DNA of 64,000 nucleotides, taken from NCBI GenBank assembly GCA_903837355.1, contig CAILUI010000116.1, positions 1 through 64,000 of the forward strand, given 5' to 3'. The stretch comes from an uncultured Victivallales bacterium. GTDB lineage: Bacteria > Verrucomicrobiota > Lentisphaeria > Oligosphaerales > JAFGRS01. This document shows positions 35,607-44,603 of this stretch, in pieces (the stretch's first letter is position 1; each line of letters begins with the position of its first letter). A program made the position numbers and the translations under genes. Under the pieces are notes generated by a model that saw only the letters and a program-made list of their open reading frames with translations, made no database searches and was not told the DNA's origin.

Positions 35607-37996
35607 GGGTTCCCCCCAATCTGTGTCGGCAGCGAGTGCAAGACCTGCTCGCCGTCCGGCGCCAGCAGTACAACCACCACGGCCAGGCCCTCGTCGTGGT
35701 CGTCGCCGGCCGGAAGCGATACCGTGCCGTCGGCTGACACCTCGCGCGGCATCTGCCCTTCCACCTTCGATGACTCCGGGGCCGCTGCCTGGGTCCTAAG
35801 ATCCGCTCTCAGCCCCGGCAGAGCATCCTGCACCGTGACCCGGCAGCGCAATCCGACCCACTTGACGGCGGCAACCCTGGCCTTGCTCTGCGCTGCGGCG
35901 CCGGCCCGCACCGTGAGGCGTGGCACGACCAGCTCCTGCGCCGAGATGCCGCCATGCACGTACTCCTGCCCCGCCGTGAAGCAACCCACGCCCGGCGGCG
36001 AGGCCACCGTCACCGCCGGGTTCCAGTGCCAGGGGATCAGGGGCAGGTCCGTGGCGGCTGTCTGCTGCATCGCCGCACAACGCCCCCAGCGGTTGACCAC
36101 TAGGCACTTGGGTAGACTGATCTTGGAGAGGCCTTCGGGCATGAGTAACCAGCCATGGTCGGTAACCACAAGCACTTCGGCCCAGCCGGCCTCCAGAAAG
36201 TGGCGGATGCGTTCGCCGAGATCGCTGATCTCAAGGGCAACCAACCGGGAGAGCTTCCAGCCCTCGTGGTGGCCGTGCTCGTCGATGCTACCCGCCTCCG
36301 TCCAGGCCTTGCCGCCGCAGTCGCCCGCGGCGCTGTTGTCGATGACCTGAACGCCTGTGGTCGTCAGCAGCGCCGCCAGGCGGTCCTTCGTGACACTGTG
36401 ACCGTTGGCGGCGATGCTGACGTTGAAGTCCTCATCGGCCTCGCCACCCTTGAGCAGATGCGCTACCGGTGACACCCACGGTTTACCGGTCGCCGTCACG
36501 GCGGGGAAGGGCGCCCAGTCCCAGGCCATGCCGGCGCTCATGCCGCCAGCCTGGAGCTGCTGCGCCAGAATCTGAGCGAGGTCGTAGCGCAGGCCGTCGG
36601 CAAAGAGGATCACACGGCTCTCTGCGGCCTGCACCGGTCCAAGCCGGGGCCGGATCGCCTCCGGCTGCCCTGCGCAGAGCTGTTGCAGGTTACGTGCCGA
36701 TTCGTCCAGCCACGGCAGGTACAGGGCCCGCAGGGCCGCGAACACGGGTTCCTGGTGTGCGCCGCTCGTACAGCAGGCCAGGGCCGCCAGAGCCGCCCTG
36801 TCGGCTTCCCAGCCCGTGGCCGCATACAAGGCTGCCAACTCGGCTGCCGACGGGGCCGCCAGCGGCTTCTCCGTGAGGCCCACAAGCCGGTCAAGGTGTC
36901 CCAGGGCCAAGGCCAGTTGGCAGCGCCCAAGCTCTTTCCACACCCAGGCACGGCGATGCCCATGGGCCTTCTCGAGCGCGCGAATGACCGGCACCGCCTC
37001 AGCCCTGTGCCTGCCCCGCAACTGCGTCAGGGCGTGCGCCACCAACTCCTCCGCCTCGGCAGTCTTCTGCGGCCAGGGCTCCTGGTCGAAGACGAGTATG
37101 CCCTGTTTCGGCACGTCCACCTTCTGCAGCAACTCGACCACGCGGGGGAACCTGGCTGGGGTCGCGGCGAACCAGGTCCAGGCCTTCCCCCATCCACCGT
37201 TCCGCGTCCCCAGCAGTTCGGCGGCGTGCAGCTCGCCATCCTTCTCAGGGCGGAACTTGAGGCCCACCGCGCACTGTTGACAGAACGCTTTCCATTCGGC
37301 AGGGCCCAGCCCCGCCCGTACCCCGTCGGGGTCGTTCATCCAGTTCAGGACCGCCCGGTGCAGGTCAGGCGCCAGCAGACCGTTGAAGAAGGCCTGGTCG
37401 AGCCGCTGGCCGCGGAGGTCGTCGACCTGCTCCTGCAGCACTCGCGGCAGGGCCCGCAGCAGGGCTTCCTGACTCTCCGCGGCCTGGGCCAGGTCGAGGC
37501 CCAAGCCACCGTGCTCTGAACCCAGGAAGGCGAACGGCGTCCAGTCTCTGCCGTTGGGGTGTGCCCAGACCGCCCCGCGGAACTGCAGCTCCACCAGCGG
37601 CTGCAAAGGCGCCGGGCAGTCCTCGACCTCCCGCAGTTGCTGGCGGCTGACCCCGGGGAGATAGAACACTGGGGTCGATCCGACGGGCACCCGCGGGTCG
37701 GTCCGGCGCGCCTCGACGCAGCGCAGCCAGACCGCCGGACCGGTCCGTTCGGCTGGGGCATAGGCACCGAGGATATGAAGCTCCGGGAACAGGGCCTTCA
37801 GCACAGGAAGTACCCCTTCCCATAGCCGCTCGGGGTCGGGCCAGAGCACCGCGGCTGGAGCGACCTGGTCGCCGGTCGTGAAGGTTGCCGCGCCGCGCAC
37901 CGATGCGACCAGCGCCGTGCCCACGCTCCCGGCCTGTGGCGCCGGCTCCTTGGCCACGGGTACGGCTTTCACGGGGCTCTTCTTCTTGGGGCTCAT
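35603..37996 (-). CDS. pglZ: BREX PglZ alkaline-phosphatase-like protein
   Basis: A 797-aa protein from ATG 37996. VILFADGLRYD (about residue 467) carries the metal-binding Asp and VVTDHGWLLMPEG (about 615) the second metal site of the alkaline-phosphatase-like PglZ domain. The N-terminal half, with helical repeats around residues 330-450, is typical of long type 1 PglZ proteins. It is the core BREX subunit that works with PglX and BrxB/C in methylation and defence. An in-frame extension to 38158 is unlikely because it overlaps the AbiEii gene. Confidence 0.92.
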   Translation of the reverse strand: MSPKKKSPVKAVPVAKEPAPQAGSVGTALVASVRGAATFTTGDQVAPAAVLWPDPERLWEGVLPVLKALFPELHILGAYAPAERTGPAVWLRCVEARRTDPRVPVGSTPVFYLPGVSRQQLREVEDCPAPLQPLVELQFRGAVWAHPNGRDWTPFAFLGSEHGGLGLDLAQAAESQEALLRALPRVLQEQVDDLRGQRLDQAFFNGLLAPDLHRAVLNWMNDPDGVRAGLGPAEWKAFCQQCAVGLKFRPEKDGELHAAELLGTRNGGWGKAWTWFAATPARFPRVVELLQKVDVPKQGILVFDQEPWPQKTAEAEELVAHALTQLRGRHRAEAVPVIRALEKAHGHRRAWVWKELGRCQLALALGHLDRLVGLTEKPLAAPSAAELAALYAATGWEADRAALAALACCTSGAHQEPVFAALRALYLPWLDESARNLQQLCAGQPEAIRPRLGPVQAAESRVILFADGLRYDLAQILAQQLQAGGMSAGMAWDWAPFPAVTATGKPWVSPVAHLLKGGEADEDFNVSIAANGHSVTKDRLAALLTTTGVQVIDNSAAGDCGGKAWTEAGSIDEHGHHEGWKLSRLVALEISDLGERIRHFLEAGWAEVLVVTDHGWLLMPEGLSKISLPKCLVVNRWGRCAAMQQTAATDLPLIPWHWNPAVTVASPPGVGCFTAGQEYVHGGISAQELVVPRLTVRAGAAAQSKARVAAVKWVGLRCRVTVQDALPGLRADLRTQAAAPESSKVEGQMPREVSADGTVSLPAGDDHDEGLAVVVVLLAPDGEQVLHSLPTQIGGNP

Positions 37997-38075
37997 AGGG
38001 TACTCAGTGCTTCGCCTCTTGTGGCGAGTTCCTGCGCGGCTTTGGCGTGGTTGTCCTGGCTGCTCCGCTCGTGGT

Positions 38076-39107
38076 TCACGAGCCGGCCTGGCGGGCGTTG
38101 ATCCGGTCCTCCAACTGCTGCAGGCCTTGGAGGATGTCATCCCAGGCCGGTGCCTCACCGAAGATCATGGCTTCCATGTCCCCGTAGTCCCGCCGCAACT
38201 CCGCTCTCCGTGATTCCGGCGGCACCAGGCGAAAGCTCCCCGGCCGCGCCGTCTCGTAGTGCGCCCAGGACTGGGCGAAGAAGAAGCTCTTGTGGGTCAC
38301 GACACGCGCCAGCAGTTCCGGCTGTTCGAGCGCTCGCTGCCCGGCCGCCTGCCGTGCGAGACGGTACAGGTCGTAGTAGTGCCGGGACAGCCGCTCCCTG
38401 GCGGGCCTGTCCGGCGGACGATGTGCCTCGGCGTGCAGCAGTGTCGCCTTCTCCCAGAATGTCCGCTCGGCCAGCAGCGTCCGCACCCGGCAGGTCGGCG
38501 CCGCGAACACGTTGGGGAAGGCCTCTGCGGCGTAGGGCGTGACCACCGCATCCTCAGCCGGCCAATCGTCCGAACGCGCCCCCATTTCCAGGCGGATGGC
38601 CGGCCGTACATAGGCCAGACCCCGGGAGAGTTCGCTGGGCGGGTAGGCGAAGATCACCGTCTGCGGGTCGTCAGCATCCAGGTCTACCGACCAGCCTGCA
38701 GTGCCCAGGACCGTGGCGAAATCGCGATGCAGTTCTGGCAACAGCCGGTCGTGCACGATCTCCCGGCATTGCGCCACCAGCGCCTCCAGTCGACGCCTCG
38801 CCTCATTGTTGCTGATCCCCGCCTGCTCCGGGTCCTTGTCGTCGGCGAAGCCCAGGTCGCGCCGGCTCAGCGACAGGTCCACATCCTCGGAGAAGCGCTC
38901 GATGGCATGGTATACCTTGGACAGCGACGTGCCGCCCTTGAAGATCAGGTGCGGACGGAACTGCAGGACCTCGAACATCCGGCGCAGCGTCCAGCAGACC
39001 CAGAAGTCCTTCTCGATGATGGCCGCGTGGTGCCGCTGCGACACCGCCTCCGCCCGGCGGAAGAGCGCGGCCCGGTCCAAGGCCGATGACTGGGCGACGG
39101 TATCCAT
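38076..39107 (-). CDS. AbiEii-type nucleotidyltransferase toxin
   Basis: A 343-aa protein whose ATG overlaps the stop of the partner antitoxin by one base (TGATG). IIEKDFWVCWTLRRM, LIFKGGTSLSKVYH and RFSEDVDLSLS are the diagnostic N-terminal motifs of the AbiEii/AbiGii family (GS...DxD nucleotidyltransferase core). Known members are type IV toxins that act by nucleotide transfer and cause abortive infection. Here it sits inside a BREX operon between pglX and pglZ, perhaps as a guard that is released if BREX function fails. Confidence 0.88.
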   Translation of the reverse strand: MDTVAQSSALDRAALFRRAEAVSQRHHAAIIEKDFWVCWTLRRMFEVLQFRPHLIFKGGTSLSKVYHAIERFSEDVDLSLSRRDLGFADDKDPEQAGISNNEARRRLEALVAQCREIVHDRLLPELHRDFATVLGTAGWSVDLDADDPQTVIFAYPPSELSRGLAYVRPAIRLEMGARSDDWPAEDAVVTPYAAEAFPNVFAAPTCRVRTLLAERTFWEKATLLHAEAHRPPDRPARERLSRHYYDLYRLARQAAGQRALEQPELLARVVTHKSFFFAQSWAHYETARPGSFRLVPPESRRAELRRDYGDMEAMIFGEAPAWDDILQGLQQLEDRINARQAGS

Positions 39108-39724
39108 CAGCCGGCCTCCTCCCGGATCACGCCCTGCAGGATCGGTCTCATCCATTCGGCCGCGCTGTCCGAGGCGCGCCTCAGGTCGGCTCGGTCCTCG
39201 GGGCCGGCTAACTGCCGCAGTCGCGCCACGACCGCCGGTGTCACCCGGCGCTTTCCGAGATACCGCAAGGCTTGGATGATGTGAGCCGCGAGCTGGCCCT
39301 TGACCTCCATGGTCTTGGGGCCGCGGTTGAGGAACTGGACCTCTGCCCCGCCTAGCCGTACTCGTTGAGTGCGGCCATTCGTGTAGTAGACGTACTTGGC
39401 TGGCACTTGCGTGGACAAGCCCAGCAGGTTGGCCGCATAGGCGCCGAACGGAACAATCCGCAACCGGTTTCGCCGCGCCCAGGCATGGGCCAGGGCGTCA
39501 ATGCTGGGCGGGACGCTTTCCTGCAGCAGAGCACTGAACCGCGGCCAGGCATAGAGCCCACGCCCCACACGCTGGATCGTGCCCTGACGGGCCAGGCGCG
39601 CTAGAGACTGGTTGATGGTCGGCCTCGGCGCCAGGTCCAGGAGCTCCGCGATGGCCACCGGATCACCCGCGCGGCGCTGGATCCTGGCAACAACCTTCTC
39701 CGCAACTGGATGAGCTACATTCAT
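39107..39724 (-). CDS. AbiEi-like antitoxin (DUF6088 type)
   Basis: A 205-aa protein. The N-terminal winged helix (VVARIQRRAGDPVAIAELLD, then RPTINQSLARLARQG) precedes the AbiEi/DUF6088 core with FGAYAANLLGLS, VYYTNGRTQRVRL and LNRGPKTME. Such antitoxins bind operators in their own promoter and also block the toxin without forming a type II style complex. Inverted GTCACA repeats lie directly upstream. Confidence 0.85.
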   Translation of the reverse strand: MNVAHPVAEKVVARIQRRAGDPVAIAELLDLAPRPTINQSLARLARQGTIQRVGRGLYAWPRFSALLQESVPPSIDALAHAWARRNRLRIVPFGAYAANLLGLSTQVPAKYVYYTNGRTQRVRLGGAEVQFLNRGPKTMEVKGQLAAHIIQALRYLGKRRVTPAVVARLRQLAGPEDRADLRRASDSAAEWMRPILQGVIREEAG

Positions 39725-39734
39725 GGCTTCGTAT

Positions 39735-39786
39735 TGTCACATACTACGACCGTTGTTTGTGACATTACATACAGCCCCTCGTCACA
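39735..39786 (-). promoter_or_regulatory. operator-like GTCACA repeats before abiEi
   Basis: TGTCACA (39735-39741) and TGTGACA (39758-39764) are inverted, and a third GTCACA is at 39781-39786, all within the AT-richer 67-bp gap between the nuclease gene and abiEi. AbiEi proteins are known to repress from inverted repeats of this kind, so this is a probable autoregulated promoter inside the BREX operon. Confidence 0.6.
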
Positions 39787-39791
39787 GATTA

Positions 39792-41162
39792 CTAGTCGTT
39801 TGCGTGATGACTCCGAAGCAACTCGGATGACGCCGGTGCGGGCGCCACCGGTGCGGGCGCCACCGCCGTCGAGGATGCCAGGACCAGCGCAAGCGCCGTG
39901 ACACGGGCCTGCATCTCAGGGCTCTTCAGTGCGGCTATCAACTGCCTGAGCAACTCCGAGGCCACCTCTTCGCTGCCATCGGACTCCTGGTCTGGAACCA
40001 CGACTGTGAGCTTCTGGGAGTGAAGATAGGTCCACTTGACACCGTGGGTACGGGTGCTTTGACGCCTGAACCCTGCCGCCTCGGTTGCAGCAGCGATCAC
40101 TCTGTCGCGGAAGTCCTTCTCCCCACCGCCGAGCACGATGCGCACCCAGGCCTGGCCTCCGTAGAAATCCAGGCACAGGCTGACAAATGGAGTCCCCTTA
40201 CCGAGCTTGTTCGCCTCCGTCCTCCAGGACTTCGGGAGCAGCGTGACGTAGCCTTTGGTCACGTGTGGTTTCTCGTACCCGAGCCCATCCACGACCGCTG
40301 GCAAGTCCTTGTCCAGTTGATCGCTGACCATCCTCACCATGTCTTGGCGATAACTGAAGATGATGTCGAGAGCCTCGGGGTGTTCTTTGAGGATCTTACG
40401 GGCCATGTTACCGATGTCATTATCAGGCATGAAGTGTGTCTCCAAGAGTCTGCAGTAGTCATCAAGCAGTTGCTTCGGACCGGCCGCGATCAGGCCGCTA
40501 CGTTGGGCCAGGCAGTCCATGAGTGCGGCGTGAACACAGGCGAAGTCCGTCCGGAGGAAACCACTGTCATCCTCCGGCTCCTCTCCGTCGCGAGTCAGGA
40601 AAAGGTATATACGCCGGCAGGTTGTTGATCCGTACTCCCTTTCGACCTTGTCCCAGTACCTGGCCAGTTGACCCTGGCTCTGCTTGGCGTTGACTTTGAC
40701 CTCAATCGCGAGCACCCAGATGCCGCCACCGCGGAGATGCAGCACGGTCAGCAGGTCCAGCCGGTCATGCGTTCTGTGATCAGACCACTCGCGCCGGATC
40801 GTGGCTTCCTCAAACTGCGCAGTCTCTACGTCGATGACGTCCGGCAGCATCTCACGGTCGTCGGACCGAAGCTTGAGCTTGACAAGGAAGCTCTTGAGGA
40901 AGGCGTCGCCGAGACCATGGGACTCCTCTGGGTCGAACAGCCAGGCCAGCAGATTGCTGTGTCTGATTTCACTATCCTCGGAGCCCAGCACTCTGAACAC
41001 GCTGAACCGCGCCAGTCTCGCCTCCATCTCGCGCAGTTCCTTGCACTCAGCCAGGAACTGGTTCAGTATCCGGCGCTTCTCGGCGGGCTCTGGGAGGCTC
41101 GGCGGATCGGTCACTTCATCCGCGCTGCCAGTCGCCGGTAGTACTTGGGGATCAGCAGTCAC
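39792..41162 (-). CDS. PD-(D/E)XK nuclease family protein, BREX-embedded
   Basis: A 456-aa protein with a GTG start overlapping the pglX stop (GTGA). The N-terminus (SEIRHSNLLAWLFDPEESHG, then LGDAFLKSFL) is the marker of the PDDEXK_4-type family. DRLDLLTVLHL (Asp) and VLAIEVKVNAKQSQGQL (E-x-K plus Gln) form the catalytic core. The C-terminal third holds a second alpha/beta domain (TPFVSLCLDFYGGQAWVRI). It probably cuts unmodified DNA or assists BREX. It is not part of the minimal six-gene type 1 set. Confidence 0.82.
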   Translation of the reverse strand: MTADPQVLPATGSADEVTDPPSLPEPAEKRRILNQFLAECKELREMEARLARFSVFRVLGSEDSEIRHSNLLAWLFDPEESHGLGDAFLKSFLVKLKLRSDDREMLPDVIDVETAQFEEATIRREWSDHRTHDRLDLLTVLHLRGGGIWVLAIEVKVNAKQSQGQLARYWDKVEREYGSTTCRRIYLFLTRDGEEPEDDSGFLRTDFACVHAALMDCLAQRSGLIAAGPKQLLDDYCRLLETHFMPDNDIGNMARKILKEHPEALDIIFSYRQDMVRMVSDQLDKDLPAVVDGLGYEKPHVTKGYVTLLPKSWRTEANKLGKGTPFVSLCLDFYGGQAWVRIVLGGGEKDFRDRVIAAATEAAGFRRQSTRTHGVKWTYLHSQKLTVVVPDQESDGSEEVASELLRQLIAALKSPEMQARVTALALVLASSTAVAPAPVAPAPASSELLRSHHAND

Positions 41163-44100
41163 ATGCGCTCACTTTCTCTCGCTGCACGCTTCCCTGCCAG
41201 GGGCAGGTGGTGGTCGTTGATGCGGTCGCCGTGGAAGACGGGGTACCAGGGGGCGCTGGGGACGTCGGTGCCGCGGTCTTTGTTCCAGTTGATGTTGGGC
41301 TTCCAGCGCAGGATGCCGGCGCCCTTCTTGCCTACGTCGGGGACGGTGAGGAATGGGCGGATGTTGAGGCGGACGCCGTCGTTGAGGTCGGGGTCCCAGC
41401 CGAGGGGCTGCTGCGCCAGGGGCTTCCAGCGGACGAAGATGTCGTAGGGCGCCTCGCCCTCGATGATGAGTTTGAGACGGTCCTGCAGGTCGCGGGCAGC
41501 CTGGAGCCGAGCGTCGCTGCCTTCCTCGTTGGCGTCGACGGCGGACCTCTGGCGCCCGATCCAGTCGCCGAGGTAGGTATAGGTCAGCTTCTCCAGCCGG
41601 GCGCGATCCAGCTTGTGGTAGTTGACCAGCGCGCTGAAGCCGTCCCGGCGGCCGTCCCAGAGGTGCCAGATGAAGGGCCGGTGGTGGAAGAGCTGGCAGT
41701 GCTGCTCGAAAAAGCCGTTGCGCAGCCAGTCCTCGAGGGTCTTGCCGCCATGGCCCGCCTGCGCCAGCAACTCGGCCTGTAGCGCGGCAGACCAGCGGCC
41801 ACCAAAAGCGGCGGACAGCAGGGCCCGCAGGCGCTCGGCAGCGGGTGCTTCAGCCTTGACCGCGGAGATACAGACGATGCCGTCAGCGTCCGCGAAGTGC
41901 TCCAGGTCGTCGGGGTCGAGGGCCGGGCAGTCGGGGAACGTGGAGCCGGTCTGCCGCGGCCAGCGGTAGCCGAGCAGGCGCGCGACGGCAACGTGCAGGG
42001 AGGCACCGTCGGCGAGTATGGCCATGGGCGCGCCATCGCGGTTCAGTATGCCGTGCGGGTGGGCTGGATTCGGGTGACCGTAGAAGAGCCACTGGGTCGG
42101 GTCGTCGGAGTGCGGCTTGGGCAGCCCTTTCGGGTACACCTCCGCAGCGACCTGCTGCCAGTGCTCTAGGTCGAAGGGGACCTTGACCATACTGGCATTC
42201 GTGACGTTGACCTTCATATCGACTCGCCGCACCGCCTTCTGGAAACCGTCTGACGAACAGAAGACCCAGACTGCGGGCACGTGGCTCTGATCGAAAGGGA
42301 CGATGACTGCCGTGTTTGTGTCGAATACATCCCCCGTATACAGCGTGCAGGAGAGCTCCCGCATTTGCCGACACGCAACGCCTGCCTTTCCCCACACCTG
42401 GTCGCCGCGGACGAATGCCTGTCCGGCAGCGACGGCCCGCTCAAGGTCACTGTTCCACCAGAGCACCAGAGAACGGCCGCCGTAGGGCTTGGTTTCCTCA
42501 GCAGCGCCCTGCCAGAATCTCACCCCCACCACTGGCGAAGCCTCCCAGAAGCTCCGACCGAAGTGTGGCAGGTCTGCCGGGGAGACCCCCTGGGAAGCAG
42601 CAGCGTACCGCGACAGAAGCTGGCCGCTGATGGGGTCACCAACCACTATGCGCTGGTCAGGGTTGGCGCGCTGGCTGGACTGGGCTAGGAGCCGTAGCCC
42701 GCCCTGGCTGATCTCGGCCACCTTCCCTTCGATTGTCCGGCATGGCAAGGCGTCGAGGGCCGCCATCGTCTCCCCCTCAGTCGGCAGGCTATGCGTGGCT
42801 ATCATCAGAGCGGCCACTGGCCCGCGGTCACCAAAGCTCTGCCACGCCTCCTCTCCGAGCGTCACGATGAGGCCGAGACTGTACCTGGCCAGGACAGACT
42901 GCCGCATCTGGCGGTAACTGCCAAGGAACCACCAGTTCTGAGGCGAAACCAGAGCCGTGGACCCGCCCGGGGCACAGAAAGCCAGGCAGCGCTCCACGAA
43001 ACAGGTGGCGAGGTCAGCCTTGGCGTCGGGATGGTGCTTCTCGCAGTAGGCCTTGAGCACGTCGTCCTGCTTGCCGCGCCCGAGGTAGGGCACGTTGGTG
43101 GCGACCAGGGTGAACTGCCCGGCCAGGATCTCGGCGGCTTTGGCCAGGCCCTGCGCCACAACAGCCATCTCGTGCGCGGCATCGTCACCGGTCTCGCGCC
43201 CAAGGGCGGTCTCAAGCAACGGGGCGAGGTCGTGGAATCCGGCCATGAAGAGGTCACCGCCGCCGAGGGACTTCCGGGGGTCGATCAGGCTGCCCAGCAG
43301 CGGCGCCTGCCGGAAGAGCTCGTAGAGTCGGTCCATGCCGCCGCGGAGGCGTTCGTCGTTGCCGGCCAGCTTGAGCCAGTCGTCCTTCCGGGCGTTGATG
43401 CCAAGACCGCAGCAGGCGAGGTTCAGCGGGGGCAGCTTCCGGTAGCCACCCAGCTTCCAGGCGGCCAGGGCCAGGTTGAAGGCGGCAATCTGAGCGCAAC
43501 GGGAATCGAGCTCCAGGCCGAAGATGTTGTCGCGCAGCACAGCCTCGCAGGCATCCCCCACGGTCAGGTCATCCTCGGCCATGCGCATGGCTGTCAGGAT
43601 GCGCAATTCGGCAACCTCGAAGTGCCCGCTGCCTTCGCACGGGTCAAGCAGCCGCAACTCCTTCGCCGTCTTCGGCCAGCCCGCGAAAGCGCCCGCCGCC
43701 GGCCGCCAAGGCAGGGGCGTGGCCGGGGTGCCCGGGGCTGATGAGGCTGGTGGTTCCGTCCTGACGAAGCGAAGGTAGCTCCAGTTGACGCCGGGCAGAG
43801 CAATGAGCCCCCGCAGCTCCTCCTCCGTCATGTCCTCCTGCACCTGGCCCACGAGGCTTGGTGCCCTTCTGCCCCACCACCAGGCCCCGATGGTGTTGTG
43901 AAGGAGAAAAAGGACCATGTAGTCTTCGGTGAAGAGCTGGGTGACCGGTGCCAGCTCCTCGGCACCGATCTTGCTGCCGGAGGCGTTGATCTGATCCTTG
44001 CGCTGGCCCTGCCAGAACTGGTACACCCAGCCGAGGGCATCATCGGCCAGGAACGCCTCCCGCGGCTGGCTCAGGACCAGTTGCTGGAGTGCGGTGCGGT

Positions 44101-44581
44101 CCTCGGGGGCAGGCTCGATGCGGCCAGCGGGGTCGTCGTCGCGGAAGATCTGCGGCAGCATCTGCGCGGCAAAGCGGGCAGCGACATCCCAGCCGTCGCG
44201 CAGGCCCATGCTCGGGGCGAGTTCCCGGCAGTCGTCGAGGCTGACGCCGACCCCATGCTCGGGAGAGATGAGTAGATCGTTCTCGGCCAGGAAGCGGGCA
44301 AACAGCATCCGGTGCCACTGGTCGTAACCGATCTTCTCAGCCAGGCGGCCGATACTGTAGTAGCCGCGGCGGGCGGGATCCTCGCGGTCGCCAAGCTGCC
44401 GGGCCTGGGCTCGCAGTGCCCGGCGTAGATCGCGCTGCTCGGGCGCCAGGTGCGCCGGCGGGTCAGGCTCGTCCACGCCCAGCGCATGCAGCGCCTTGCG
44501 CGCCGCATCCTCGGCCACGGTCCGGGCTTCCAGCACCACCCGCGCCAGCAGATTCCGCTGTTCCTTGCTCAGTACGACCAT
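41159..44581 (-). CDS. pglX: BREX adenine-specific DNA methyltransferase PglX
   Basis: A 1140-aa protein. The ATG at 44581 (MVVLSKEQRNLL) is a good match to the family N-terminus. LLDPCEGSGHFE (motif I, about residue 314) binds S-adenosylmethionine and TNVPYLGRG (about 497) is the NPPY-type catalytic motif IV with a Val in place of the first Pro, as is common in PglX. The C-terminal part specifies the target. It methylates adenine in a non-palindromic site to mark host DNA. brxC ends 22 bp upstream. Confidence 0.92.
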   Translation of the reverse strand: MVVLSKEQRNLLARVVLEARTVAEDAARKALHALGVDEPDPPAHLAPEQRDLRRALRAQARQLGDREDPARRGYYSIGRLAEKIGYDQWHRMLFARFLAENDLLISPEHGVGVSLDDCRELAPSMGLRDGWDVAARFAAQMLPQIFRDDDPAGRIEPAPEDRTALQQLVLSQPREAFLADDALGWVYQFWQGQRKDQINASGSKIGAEELAPVTQLFTEDYMVLFLLHNTIGAWWWGRRAPSLVGQVQEDMTEEELRGLIALPGVNWSYLRFVRTEPPASSAPGTPATPLPWRPAAGAFAGWPKTAKELRLLDPCEGSGHFEVAELRILTAMRMAEDDLTVGDACEAVLRDNIFGLELDSRCAQIAAFNLALAAWKLGGYRKLPPLNLACCGLGINARKDDWLKLAGNDERLRGGMDRLYELFRQAPLLGSLIDPRKSLGGGDLFMAGFHDLAPLLETALGRETGDDAAHEMAVVAQGLAKAAEILAGQFTLVATNVPYLGRGKQDDVLKAYCEKHHPDAKADLATCFVERCLAFCAPGGSTALVSPQNWWFLGSYRQMRQSVLARYSLGLIVTLGEEAWQSFGDRGPVAALMIATHSLPTEGETMAALDALPCRTIEGKVAEISQGGLRLLAQSSQRANPDQRIVVGDPISGQLLSRYAAASQGVSPADLPHFGRSFWEASPVVGVRFWQGAAEETKPYGGRSLVLWWNSDLERAVAAGQAFVRGDQVWGKAGVACRQMRELSCTLYTGDVFDTNTAVIVPFDQSHVPAVWVFCSSDGFQKAVRRVDMKVNVTNASMVKVPFDLEHWQQVAAEVYPKGLPKPHSDDPTQWLFYGHPNPAHPHGILNRDGAPMAILADGASLHVAVARLLGYRWPRQTGSTFPDCPALDPDDLEHFADADGIVCISAVKAEAPAAERLRALLSAAFGGRWSAALQAELLAQAGHGGKTLEDWLRNGFFEQHCQLFHHRPFIWHLWDGRRDGFSALVNYHKLDRARLEKLTYTYLGDWIGRQRSAVDANEEGSDARLQAARDLQDRLKLIIEGEAPYDIFVRWKPLAQQPLGWDPDLNDGVRLNIRPFLTVPDVGKKGAGILRWKPNINWNKDRGTDVPSAPWYPVFHGDRINDHHLPLAGKRAARESERM

Positions 44582-44603
44582 CTCGTCCCATCCTTGCCTG
44601 CCA

